Source: Dactylosporangium sp. AC04546 (GTDB lineage Bacteria; Actinomycetota; Actinomycetes; Mycobacteriales; Micromonosporaceae). Taken from it: a stretch of 64,000 nucleotides of DNA. Made by a program: the position numbers and the translations under genes. The DNA is taken from assembly GCF_022095675.1 (NCBI RefSeq), contig NZ_JAHYSG010000070.1:1-64000 (forward strand). The letters are read 5' to 3'. The stretch's first letter is position 1. Every line of letters starts with the position of its first letter. Under the pieces are notes generated by a model. It searched no databases. It was not told where the DNA came from and saw only the letters and a list, made by a program, of their open reading frames with translations. Shown here one piece after another: positions 23,605 to 31,814 of the stretch.

Positions 23605-25130
23605 GGCCGAAGGCCGACGGGTGCGCGATGCTGGCGGTGGGGGCGCTGCTCATGCTGGCGCATCCGGTCGCGCCGCTGCTGCGCGAGCCGTACTGGCTGG
23701 ACGAGTCGTGGGTGGTGCTGGCGACGAAGGCCCGCCTCGCCGACCTCCCGCTGGTCACCTCCTCGACCCCGCTCGGCTGGACATTCCTGGTCTGGCTGCT
23801 GCCGCCGGCCGGGCAGGTGCAGCGCCTCGTGCCCTGGCTGTTCCTGGCGGTCTCGGCCGTCGCCGCCTACGGCGTCGCGCGCCTCCTCGGCTGGACCCGG
23901 CGGACCACCGCCGTGACCGCCGGGCTGGGTGCGGCGGCGGCCGTGCTGCTGCTGCCGGCGCAGCAGCAGCGCCACGACCTCAAGCAGTACACCGCCGACG
24001 CCGCGGTCGGGCTGCTGCTGGTGCTCCTGCTGGCGTGGGCGGAACGGTCGTGGTCGCCGCGCCGGCTCGCCGCCGCCGGCGCCGCGACGGTGCTCGGCAT
24101 GCTGTTCAGCCACGCGGCCGCGCTGGTCGGCGCCGCGGTCCTCGCGGCGATGCTCGGCGCCGCCCTGTGGTCACGGCAGCGCGCCCGGCAGCTGCACGCC
24201 GTCGCGGTCACCGGGCTCGCCGGGCTCGGCATGGCGGCGGTCTACCTGACCGTCGACCGGGCGAACCGCAACGAGAGCCTGGTCGGCTACTGGGACGGCT
24301 ACTTCCCGGCCGTCGCGGACCTTCCGCAGTACCTGCGGCTCCGGCTCGACGAGCTGCAGCCGGCGCTGGGCGTGCCGTGGCCGATCCTCGTGCTGCTGGC
24401 CGGTGCCGGCGTGGCCACCGTCGCGTGGCGCCGCCGCCCGGCGACCGCGGCGGCGCTGGCCCTGCTGCCGGTCATCGCCGTCGCCGCCGGCGTCACCCGG
24501 TCCTACCCGCTGCTGGACCTGCGCACCTCCCACTTCCTGCTCGTCCTCTGGGTGGCGACCGCCGCTATCGGGCTCGTCGGCGCGGCCGACCTCCTGGCCG
24601 GCCTCCTCGAAGGCCGGCTCCGCCGTCCGTGGGCCGCCGCGGTCGCCGCGGCCGTGGTGGCGGTCGCCGTGGCGGGCTACGCCGTGGCGAACCGGACGGA
24701 GGTGTGGCAGCAGTCGCGGGTCAACGCCGCCGACGAGGACGTCCGAGCCCAGGTGCGGTACGTGGCCGGCCATCGAGGACCCGGCGACGTCGTCCTCGTC
24801 AACATGTCCGGCCAGTACGGCTTCGCGTACTACTGGCCGGCGAACCGGCCACAGTTCGTCCGGGGCGGGGTGCAGGCCACCGGCTGGTACGTGCGGTACC
24901 GGCCGGAGGATCGCATCATCGTGGCGGCGGACCGCGACCACCGCGGCATCGTCGGGGCGCTGGACGAGGCGCGCCGGCTGGCCGGCCCCGGCGGCCGGGT
25001 CTGGCTGGTGCGAAGCCACGTCCAGCCGGCCGAAGCGGCGCTCTGGCACGAGGCGCTCGCCGGTTGGCACGCGGACGTCGTCACCGTCGGCCCGGAGCCC
25101 GTCGCCCTGCTCGTCCCCCCGTCGCCCTGA
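23601..25130 (+). CDS. Polytopic membrane glycosyltransferase (GT39/PMT-like)
   Basis: The protein has 509 aa with about ten membrane spans. Soon after the first span it reads LREPYWLDESWVVLATKA, which puts an Asp-Glu pair in the first outer loop, where GT39/GT83 enzymes have their catalytic acid. A C-terminal soluble tail of about 130 residues (VRAQVRYVAGHRGPGDVVLVN...) lies outside. It probably transfers a sugar from polyprenyl phosphate at the outer face. GTG 23601 overlaps the previous stop by 4 bp, making it the last gene of the operon. It converges on the composite heme enzyme gene with 8 bp between stops. Confidence 0.7.
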   Translation: MRPKADGCAMLAVGALLMLAHPVAPLLREPYWLDESWVVLATKARLADLPLVTSSTPLGWTFLVWLLPPAGQVQRLVPWLFLAVSAVAAYGVARLLGWTRRTTAVTAGLGAAAAVLLLPAQQQRHDLKQYTADAAVGLLLVLLLAWAERSWSPRRLAAAGAATVLGMLFSHAAALVGAAVLAAMLGAALWSRQRARQLHAVAVTGLAGLGMAAVYLTVDRANRNESLVGYWDGYFPAVADLPQYLRLRLDELQPALGVPWPILVLLAGAGVATVAWRRRPATAAALALLPVIAVAAGVTRSYPLLDLRTSHFLLVLWVATAAIGLVGAADLLAGLLEGRLRRPWAAAVAAAVVAVAVAGYAVANRTEVWQQSRVNAADEDVRAQVRYVAGHRGPGDVVLVNMSGQYGFAYYWPANRPQFVRGGVQATGWYVRYRPEDRIIVAADRDHRGIVGALDEARRLAGPGGRVWLVRSHVQPAEAALWHEALAGWHADVVTVGPEPVALLVPPSP

Positions 25131-25138
25131 CTGAGCCG

Positions 25139-28100
25139 TCAGCCCGGCAGGGCGAGCGGTCCGCCGTGACCGGGCAGGCCGCGGTCGTCGGGGACCGGCG
25201 GGTCGATTCCCGCGCCGGCGGTGATGCCGTGGCCGCGGGTCTGCTCGGCGAGCCGCTGGTAGTAGGCCGGCACCGCGGCAAGCGTCGCGCGGACCGCGGC
25301 CAGCAGCGTGGCCCCGGCCTGTTCGATGACGTCGGCCTCGTGCTCCTCGAAGGCGCGGACGCCGTCCAGCACCGCGGCCTTCAGGTTGCGCAGCAGCTGG
25401 GTGTCGGCGTGGACGTAGGCGCGGCACAGCGCCTCGACCCGGCGCGGGTCGTCGCCGGCGAGCAGGAGGTCCTTGACGGCGGGCACGGAACGGCGGACGA
25501 GGTCGAAGGACGGCCCGGCCGAGACGGCGGCGACGTCGGCGTCGAAGGTCCGCACGTCCAGGTGCGGGTCGCAGAAGCCGGCGGTGCGCAGCCACAGCGT
25601 GCGCAGGTCCTCGTGCACGAGACCGTCAAGGTAGCTGACCAGGAACCGCCGGTGCGCCTCCAGGACGTACTGGGCCTTGAACGGCGTCAGCTCGCGGGGG
25701 TCCTCGGCCAGCGTGCTGACGGCGGTGGTGAACCCGTAGTCGGCGCTGAGCGCGTTCTCCATGCCGACGATGAGGTACACGAACCGCACCCAGGTCGTGA
25801 ACAGCTCCTCCAGCGACAGTGCGTGCAGGCCCTCCTCGCTGAGCACGACGCCCCAGCGTGCCCCGAAGCGCAGCCGGCGCAGGTGGCCGAGCTGGTACTT
25901 GGCGAGCTGCGCGTCGATCTCGGCGTGTGCGTGGTGCAGCACCGTGCGGTATGCGCCGGTCGCGTCGAGCCCGGCATGGTTGCGGATGATGTGCGCCCCG
26001 CCGACGTGCAGGTGCAGGAACTCGCCGACGTCGATCACGGCGCCGCCGATCGCCATCCAGTAGCCGGCCTCGGCGGTGTTGTGCCGGGCCAGCTCCGACA
26101 CGTCGAAGCGGGGGCCCTGCTGCGCGTGGCCCAGGTAGGTGGTGAAGATGTCCTCGCCGAGGCGCCCGTCGGCGACGAGCCGGCGGATGAACTCGCGGCC
26201 GTCGCCGGGCACGACGTCGGTCAGCGCCTCGATGACGGCGGCGGCGAACCGGGCGCTGCCGCAGACGTACACGTGCGCGCCGCGGCCGCCCTCCTCGGGG
26301 GCGCGCAGCAGCTCCCACAGCGCGTCCGCCTCGTCGCGGATCACGTCGTCGATCCGGCGCCGCCGCCCCTCCCGCACGACGTGGCGGCGGCCGTCGAAGG
26401 CGACCGCGGCGTCGGCCCGGGAGAAGGCGACCGAGAACGTGAGCCGGCCGGCGGCCGCCGCCGCGTCCAGGACCGGCTGTTCGACGAACTCCTCCGGCGT
26501 CCTGATCCCGAGGTAGAGCCGGTTCTCGCCGGGGCCGGTGCGGGCCGCGGCGAAGCCCAGGAACGGGGCGATGCCGGAGCCGGCCGCGAACATCACGACC
26601 GGCCGGGCCGGATCCAGCGGCAACCGGAACCGGGGGGCCGGCACGATCTGCAGCGACAGCCGCTGGCGGCCCTCGGCGGCGGCCCGGCGCAGGAAGTGCG
26701 AGGCCGCGCCGCGCCGCTGCCGCGGGTACGACCACGGCGTGCGGGGCGTGGTGTAGTCGAGGCCCGCGACGACGAGCCGCAGCGTGGTGGCCGGCTGGCC
26801 GGGCGGCGGCGCCGAGGCGATCGAATAGAGGCGGAACGGCTCGGGCGGGACCACCGCGCAGAACGCGTCGTCGTCGCCCGGGCCGGCCTTCCACAGCCGG
26901 GTGACGTCGTAGCCACCCGAGTGCAGCAGGCTCAGGACGTCCCAGAGCTCCCACTGGTCCTCCATGCGGGCGTCCACCACACGCTGCCAGGTGCCCACGG
27001 CGGAGAGCTTCGCGAGCCGCTTCGCGACGTCCCGCCCGACCGGGCGCAGGCGGGCGAAGCGCAGCAGGGTCCGCAGCGGCAGCACGTCGACGTCGCCGAA
27101 GCCGGCCCGGCAGGCCACCGCCCGCCGCCAGGGCGCGGTCAGCGGCACCAGCTCGTCGCCGGTCGCCTGCAGCGCCGCGACCGCCCGCCGGACCAGGTCG
27201 TCCTCGTGCTCGGCGAGAACGCCGACCCGGTCACCGGGCTGGTGGTGCACCCCCTGGCCGGCGACGTCGATCTCCAGGTGACAGGTCCAGGCGCCGGACG
27301 CGCCGGTGACGAGCCGCCCCCGGCGGGCGGTGCCGAACACCACCGGCGGGCCGACCGGCGGGCGGCGCTCCTCACGGACCACGGCCAGCTCGTGGTCCAC
27401 CTTGTCCCAGGTGCGGTCCTTGAACAGGCCGGTGAACCGGGCGCCGGTGGTGACCTGCCGGCCGACCTTGAACGACACCTCCAGGAACCCGTACGCCTTG
27501 ATGCGGTGCAGGCCCATCCAGCCGCGGTCGCCGACGTAGGCGTCGAGCACCGCGTTGTAGATGCCGCGCAGCGTGCTGTTGCGGGTCTCCTCGATGTAGC
27601 GGCGCACCGACACCTCGCGCAGCGCGCTCACCAGCTCCTGCCAGTGGCGCGGGAAGAACCCGGCGAGGTGGACGCTCTGCTGCCCGACCAGCGAGCCGTA
27701 GTCGCGGCGTTCCAGGAACGCGTCCAGCGCGTGGATCTGCGGCTGTGCGGTGCCGCTCGGGCTGGGGGCGCCGTCGAAGATGGGCACGCCCGCGGTGCCG
27801 ACGGTCTTGGCCCACAACACCTGGTCGAGCGGGTGCCGGCCGCGCGGGTTGGGGTCGATCTGCGGATAGATGGTCTGGGTGGCGTACTGCAGGCAGTCGA
27901 GGATGACGAGCAGTGCGCGTTCGAGGGCCGCCGGATCGTCGGCGGTCACGGCGTCCTGCGCGTCGAGCATGGCGCCGAGCATGGGCGTCAGCGCCATCGC
28001 GAACTCGGTGGTGACCAGGTAGAAGACCCGCTCCGCGGCGTTGTTCCAGGTCGGCACGAGCAGGTCGAGGTTGTCCAGCGCCCGCGGGCCGGCCGGATCG

Positions 28101-28843
28101 CGCAGCCGCCAGTTGTAGAGGAACAGGTCGATGTACGACACGGCCGGGACCTGTTTGCCCAGCCGGCGCGAGACCATCGTCCACGGCCGCAGCAGCGACT
28201 CCGGCAGCTGCGCCGGCGGGTCGACCGCCATGTACTGGTACGCGTGGGAGAAGACCCCGAGCATCGTCGAGGCGCGCAGCAGGTACCGGTCGGGCAGCGC
28301 CTCCGGCCGGGCGTCGAGCACCGGCATCGCGTCGAACGCCCGCCGCAGCGACAGCCGCCGGAACAGCTCCGGCAGCCGGTCGGTCATCTCGTCCCAGGCC
28401 CCGTGCGACTCCGGGAATGCCACCAGCGGCGCCTCGACCGGCAGGAACCCGTGCGCCAGCGACAGGAACCCGGCCAGCTCGTGCCCGGCCTGCCGGTTGT
28501 GCGCCTCGGCGGCCTCCACCACGCGCCGCGCGGCGACCCCGGTCGGCGCCAGGGGCCGCAGCGCGGTCCGCTCGCCCGGGTCGATGAATGCCGTCGCGTC
28601 CGGGTCGATGACCATCCAGGCCAGCTCGAACCGGCCGATCCGCAGCCGGTCCCCGGGCTCCAGCACCCGCCGCGTCACGAGCTCGTCGTTGACGAACGTG
28701 CCGTTGGTGCTGCCGAGATCGGTGAGGACCACCCGGTCGTCCACGAGCTCGAGCCGGGCGTGCCGGCGCGAGACGTCGCGGTCGTCGAGCACCACCGCCG
28801 CCGCACCGCTTCCCCGGCCGAGCGTGGCCGGCAGGGCGCACAC
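25139..28843 (-). CDS. Composite redox protein: FHA - PrnB/IDO-like heme domain - FAD/NAD(P)H reductase - cytochrome b5 - helical tail
   Basis: The protein has 1234 aa from GTG 28843. Residues 1-75 are an FHA domain (GRGSG, SRRHARLEL, GSTNGTFVND). Residues about 110-480 resemble the PrnB/DUF1864 branch of the indoleamine dioxygenase superfamily (ETRNSTLRGIYNAVL, then GWMGLHRIKAYGFLEVSFK). Residues 500-880 are a CPR/FNR-type reductase with RLYSIASAP for FAD, FAAGSGIAPFLGF and YVCGSARF for NAD(P)H, and no FMN domain. Residues 912-985 are a cytochrome b5 fold, with HVGG in place of HPGG and a VLHH second ligand. The rest is an unassigned helical domain. I infer a self-contained heme oxygenase under Ser/Thr-kinase control. 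The FHA domain lacks its first strand with this start; in-frame sequence continues to codon ATT at 28900. Confidence 0.75.
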   Translation of the reverse strand: MCALPATLGRGSGAAAVVLDDRDVSRRHARLELVDDRVVLTDLGSTNGTFVNDELVTRRVLEPGDRLRIGRFELAWMVIDPDATAFIDPGERTALRPLAPTGVAARRVVEAAEAHNRQAGHELAGFLSLAHGFLPVEAPLVAFPESHGAWDEMTDRLPELFRRLSLRRAFDAMPVLDARPEALPDRYLLRASTMLGVFSHAYQYMAVDPPAQLPESLLRPWTMVSRRLGKQVPAVSYIDLFLYNWRLRDPAGPRALDNLDLLVPTWNNAAERVFYLVTTEFAMALTPMLGAMLDAQDAVTADDPAALERALLVILDCLQYATQTIYPQIDPNPRGRHPLDQVLWAKTVGTAGVPIFDGAPSPSGTAQPQIHALDAFLERRDYGSLVGQQSVHLAGFFPRHWQELVSALREVSVRRYIEETRNSTLRGIYNAVLDAYVGDRGWMGLHRIKAYGFLEVSFKVGRQVTTGARFTGLFKDRTWDKVDHELAVVREERRPPVGPPVVFGTARRGRLVTGASGAWTCHLEIDVAGQGVHHQPGDRVGVLAEHEDDLVRRAVAALQATGDELVPLTAPWRRAVACRAGFGDVDVLPLRTLLRFARLRPVGRDVAKRLAKLSAVGTWQRVVDARMEDQWELWDVLSLLHSGGYDVTRLWKAGPGDDDAFCAVVPPEPFRLYSIASAPPPGQPATTLRLVVAGLDYTTPRTPWSYPRQRRGAASHFLRRAAAEGRQRLSLQIVPAPRFRLPLDPARPVVMFAAGSGIAPFLGFAAARTGPGENRLYLGIRTPEEFVEQPVLDAAAAAGRLTFSVAFSRADAAVAFDGRRHVVREGRRRRIDDVIRDEADALWELLRAPEEGGRGAHVYVCGSARFAAAVIEALTDVVPGDGREFIRRLVADGRLGEDIFTTYLGHAQQGPRFDVSELARHNTAEAGYWMAIGGAVIDVGEFLHLHVGGAHIIRNHAGLDATGAYRTVLHHAHAEIDAQLAKYQLGHLRRLRFGARWGVVLSEEGLHALSLEELFTTWVRFVYLIVGMENALSADYGFTTAVSTLAEDPRELTPFKAQYVLEAHRRFLVSYLDGLVHEDLRTLWLRTAGFCDPHLDVRTFDADVAAVSAGPSFDLVRRSVPAVKDLLLAGDDPRRVEALCRAYVHADTQLLRNLKAAVLDGVRAFEEHEADVIEQAGATLLAAVRATLAAVPAYYQRLAEQTRGHGITAGAGIDPPVPDDRGLPGHGGPLALPG

Positions 28844-28892
28844 CCGCTCGTCGCGCTCGCGGGTGTGCCGGTCGGTGACGATCAGCCGAAGG

Positions 28893-29336
28893 TCAGGAAT
28901 GGTAGATCACCGCACGGCACAGATCGGCCCGGGACAGCGTGCCCACGAGCGCTCCGTCCTCGACCACCGGCAGCCGGCGGATCCCGCGGTCGATCATCAC
29001 GATCGCCGCCCGCGCGAGCTCGTCGCCCGGACGGACCGTCGCCGCGTCGCGCACCACGAGCGGGTCGACGACCCGGTCTGCGAAGGCCCGGCCCCGCTCC
29101 AGGAACAGCCGGAACGCGTCCGCGAGCGTGCCGCCCGCGGCCGTCACGTCGTCGAAGCCGGGCAGGATCGCCCGGACCAGGTCCTCCTCGGACACCGACC
29201 CGACGAACCGGCCGTCATGGTCCAGGACCATCAGCTGGCCGACCTCCGACACGCTGACGACCTCGGCCGCGCGCCGGATGGTCTCGCCGAGCCGGATGTA
29301 CGCCGGAAACGCCGTCATGACGTCACTGACCAGCAC
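28893..29336 (-). CDS. CBS-pair domain protein
   Basis: The protein has 147 aa, essentially one Bateman module. CBS1 runs VSDVMTAFPAYIRLGETIRRAAEV...GQLMVLDHDGRFVGSVSEEDLVRA; CBS2 runs DPLVVRDAATVRPGDELARAAIVM...IRRLPVVEDGALVGTLSRADLCRA. Such modules bind adenine nucleotides and often regulate a partner. GTG 29336 was chosen because GGGAGG precedes it by 5 bp; a longer form from an ATG about 66 bp upstream lacks such a site. Its stop lies only 50 bp before the first standard start of the composite heme enzyme and overlaps the open frame of that gene, so the two are probably co-translated and may act together. Confidence 0.85.
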   Translation of the reverse strand: MLVSDVMTAFPAYIRLGETIRRAAEVVSVSEVGQLMVLDHDGRFVGSVSEEDLVRAILPGFDDVTAAGGTLADAFRLFLERGRAFADRVVDPLVVRDAATVRPGDELARAAIVMIDRGIRRLPVVEDGALVGTLSRADLCRAVIYHS

Positions 29337-29597
29337 GCCACCTCCCAGGTCCCGCCCGGCGGCGACAACCCGGCCGACGAGGTGGATCTCTGCGGCCATC
29401 ATCGCACCGCCCGCGGGAGCTTGGTCATCGCACATGCGGCCGATGCCCCACCGCCGTTCGGTGCGTCCGGCGGCGCGGTAGCGGCTGCGCCTCCGTCGTC
29501 GTGTTGGCATGTCGGTCGTACCGGTGGCGACGTAGCTTGGCAGGTGGGGACCGCTGTTGCCTCTTGCGCCGCAGTCGCGCAGAAGAGGAGGGTCGTC
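29337..29597. promoter_or_regulatory. Divergent promoter region between two CBS genes
   Basis: This 261-bp region must hold promoters for both CBS genes. I see no clear -10/-35 pair. A GGGACC half-site near 29547 is too weak to call a dormancy-regulator (DosR) box. Confidence 0.4.
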
Positions 29598-30239
29598 ATG
29601 GCCTTCGACAGAGTAAAGGCGTCCGCGAAGCGCGGCCTGGAGACGGGCCGGGCACGGGTGGAACAGACGCGAGCCCAGCGGCAGCGCGCCGGACTGCTGC
29701 AGGAACTCGGCGAGGTCTGCTACGCCGAGCACACCGGCAAGGCGACCCGCGAGGCCGTGGCCGGCAAGCTCGGCGCCCTGGATGACTACGAGCGGACGCT
29801 TCGCGAACGGCAGTCGGCTCGCCAGCATGCCCGGGACATCATGCACCCGGAAGCCGAGTGCGTCGGCGAGGGCGAGAGCCTGGTGACCGCCGCGCGGAGA
29901 ATGCGCGACCTGGGCGTCGGCTCGCTGCCGATCTGCGGCCCGGACGACCGGCTGCACGGCATGATCACGGACCGCGACATCACGGTGAAGTGCGTCGCCG
30001 AGGGCCAGGATCCCAACGAGGTCCATGCGCGCGACCTGGCCCAGGAGCGGCTGATCTGGGTCGACGCCGGCGCCGACGTCGACGAGGTGCTGCGCAAGAT
30101 GGAGCACCACCAGATCAAGCGGCTGCCGGTCATCGAGAACCGCCGCCTGGTCGGCATCATCAGCGAGGCCGATCTGGCCCGCAACGTCGACGAGCACCGG
30201 CTCGCCGAGTTCGCCGAGAAGGTCTACGCCAGGTCCTGA
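29598..30239 (+). CDS. CBS-pair domain protein with N-terminal helical extension
   Basis: The protein has 213 aa. Residues 1-70 are a basic, coiled-coil-like helix region (RVKASAKRGLETGRARVEQTRAQRQ). From about residue 75 a CBS pair follows: ARDIMHPEAECVGEGESLVTAARRMRDLGVGSLPICGPDDRLHGMITDRDI and IWVDAGADVDEVLRKMEHHQIKRLPVIENRRLVGIISEADLAR. CBS2 and the DRDI segment are like actinobacterial hypoxia-response CBS proteins. The ATG at 29598 follows GAGGAGGG by about 6 bp. It is divergent from the CBS gene of the heme-enzyme operon. Confidence 0.85.
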   Translation: MAFDRVKASAKRGLETGRARVEQTRAQRQRAGLLQELGEVCYAEHTGKATREAVAGKLGALDDYERTLRERQSARQHARDIMHPEAECVGEGESLVTAARRMRDLGVGSLPICGPDDRLHGMITDRDITVKCVAEGQDPNEVHARDLAQERLIWVDAGADVDEVLRKMEHHQIKRLPVIENRRLVGIISEADLARNVDEHRLAEFAEKVYARS

Positions 30240-30283
30240 CCCCGCCGACGATCCGCCGCGTGCGGTTGATGCGCCGCCGAAGA

Positions 30284-30304
30284 AATGTATGATGATCGTA
30301 CAAT
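30284..30304 (+). promoter_or_regulatory. GntR-type operator, site A
   Basis: 21-bp inverted repeat: AATGTATGAT, one central base, ATCGTACAAT (8 of 10 arm positions pair). Its TACAAT end is a good -10 for the SDR gene at 30323, so binding here would block transcription. The same element recurs at four other places between 40 and 50 kb. Confidence 0.7.
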
Positions 30305-30322
30305 CCTCGGAGGAGGCGACGC

Positions 30323-31054
30323 ATGGTGCTGACCGCTGTGGTGACCGGTGCCGCCCGGGGTATCGGCCGCTGCGTGGTGACGCGGCTGCGGACCGCCGGT
30401 TACCGCGTGGTCGCCGTCGACGTCTCCCCGGCGGTGTCGGAGCTGGCCGAGGACGGCTGGGTCGTGCCGGTGGCCGCCGACGTGAGCGCGGACGCGACGC
30501 CGGGTGCCGTGGTCGGCCGGGCGGTGGCCGAGTTCGGCCGGCTCGATCTGCTGGTGAACAACGCGGGGCGGTTCCTGCGCCGGCCCATCCTGGAGACGAC
30601 CGACGACGACTTCGACGCGGTGTTCGCCGTCAACGTGCGGCCGGTGTTCCGGTTCACCCGCGCCGCCCTGCCGCATCTCGTCGGCAGCCGCGGCTGCGTC
30701 GTCAACACGGCGTCGATCTCGGGGCTGGTCGGCATCGCGAACCAGAGTGTCTACGCGATGACGAAGGGCGCGGTCGTGCAGCTGACCCGGCAGCTCGCGA
30801 TCGAGTGTGCCGGCGCCGGCGTGCGGGTCAACGCGGTGGCGCCGGGGGCGGTGGACACCGAGTTCATGGCCGAGGCCCGGCGGGCCGACCCGGACCCGGC
30901 GGCGAGCCTGGCGGTCACCCTGGGCAACCATCCGATCGGGCGCATGTCGACGCCCGACGAGGTGGCCCGGGCGATCGTCTTCCTGGCCTCACCGCAGTCG
31001 TCCGGCATCACCGGCACGATCCTGAGCGTGGACGGCGGCTACATCGCCCGCTGA
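30323..31054 (+). CDS. Short-chain dehydrogenase/reductase
   Basis: The protein has 243 aa, a classical SDR. It has TGAARGIG (cofactor loop), LLVNNAG, the catalytic Ser in VVNTASISG, Y-x-x-x-K in SVYAMTKGA, and RVNAVAPGAVDTEF. An Asp after the second strand (VVAVDVS) favours NAD(H). It oxidises or reduces an alcohol/ketone of unknown identity. The ATG follows GGAGGAGG. Operator site A overlaps its -10, which ties it to the catabolic cluster ending at 50 kb. The 3' end overlaps the convergent tandem CMD gene by 16 bp. Confidence 0.9.
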   Translation: MVLTAVVTGAARGIGRCVVTRLRTAGYRVVAVDVSPAVSELAEDGWVVPVAADVSADATPGAVVGRAVAEFGRLDLLVNNAGRFLRRPILETTDDDFDAVFAVNVRPVFRFTRAALPHLVGSRGCVVNTASISGLVGIANQSVYAMTKGAVVQLTRQLAIECAGAGVRVNAVAPGAVDTEFMAEARRADPDPAASLAVTLGNHPIGRMSTPDEVARAIVFLASPQSSGITGTILSVDGGYIAR

Positions 31055-31809
31055 GCGGCGGCCTGCTCCATCTCCTCGATGAGGATCGGCGCGGTGGCGG
31101 TGACCCCGTGGATGCCGAGCACCGACGCGATCTCCATGACCTCCAGGATCTCCTGCGGGGTGGCGCCGTACCCGAGGGCGTTCTCGATGTGCAGCTTCAG
31201 CCCCTTCACGTACAGGTGCGTGGCCGCCGTGTCGAACGCGATGTAGACGAACTCCTTGACCTTGGGTTCGAGGGTGCCGGAGCGCCACGGTACCGAGGAG
31301 AAGTCGGTGTATGCCGCGAACATCTCCGGGTCGAGCTCGAGCATCTCGTCCCAGAACGCGTGCCAGTAGCCCCGCGTGCGGGTGAACTGCGCCTTGAGCT
31401 CCTCCTGCGCCTCGGTCAGCGGCGCCGGGCCGGTCCGCAGCCCGCGCTCCTGCAGCACCTCGACCAGGATCGGCACGCCGACGTTCATGGCATGGATGCC
31501 CAGCGTCGCCGCGAGCTCGAGGACCTCCATGATCTCCTGCGGTGTGGCGCCCACCCCGAGGGCGGCCCGGATGTGCTGGCGCACGCCCGGGAGGTACATG
31601 TGGGTGGCGTTCGCGTCGACCGCGATGTAGATGAGCTCCTTGACCTTGTCGTCGAGGTGGTTCTTGCGCCAGGGCACGGCGGAGAGCTCGAGGTAGGCCT
31701 TGAGGAACTCGGGGTCGAGCCGGAGCACGCTCTCCCAGGTGTCGCTCCACGTGCCGCGGACCTCGATGAACTCCTGCTTGATTGCTTCCTGACGGGCGGT
31801 CAGCGCCAT
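31039..31809 (-). CDS. Tandem carboxymuconolactone decarboxylase-like protein
   Basis: The protein has 256 aa with two copies of the CMD/AhpD-like helical unit, about residues 1-120 and 135-250. Matching segments are LIYIAVDANATHMYLPGVRQHI with GVGATPQEIMEVLELAATLGIHA, and FVYIAFDTAATHLYVKGLKLHI with GYGATPQEILEVMEIASVLGIHG. There is no cysteine anywhere, so AhpD-type peroxidase chemistry is excluded; a decarboxylase or binding role is more likely. It is the last gene of a nine-gene leftward operon that begins with the solute-binding protein at 39596, 5 bp after the preceding stop. The ATG at 31809 has AAGGA upstream. Confidence 0.85.
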   Translation of the reverse strand: MALTARQEAIKQEFIEVRGTWSDTWESVLRLDPEFLKAYLELSAVPWRKNHLDDKVKELIYIAVDANATHMYLPGVRQHIRAALGVGATPQEIMEVLELAATLGIHAMNVGVPILVEVLQERGLRTGPAPLTEAQEELKAQFTRTRGYWHAFWDEMLELDPEMFAAYTDFSSVPWRSGTLEPKVKEFVYIAFDTAATHLYVKGLKLHIENALGYGATPQEILEVMEIASVLGIHGVTATAPILIEEMEQAAAQRAM

Positions 31810-31814
31810 CGGGG

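Noticed and set aside
23573..29257. 1894-codon rightward open frame
   Set aside because: It runs over a membrane protein gene and then antisense to the composite heme enzyme, both of which have clear domains. Its sequence is Arg/Gly/Pro/His-rich with no motif.
29540..29560. Possible DosR-type dormancy box upstream of the second CBS gene
   Set aside because: Only a GGGACC half-site is present, without the paired half, so it does not meet the known palindrome.
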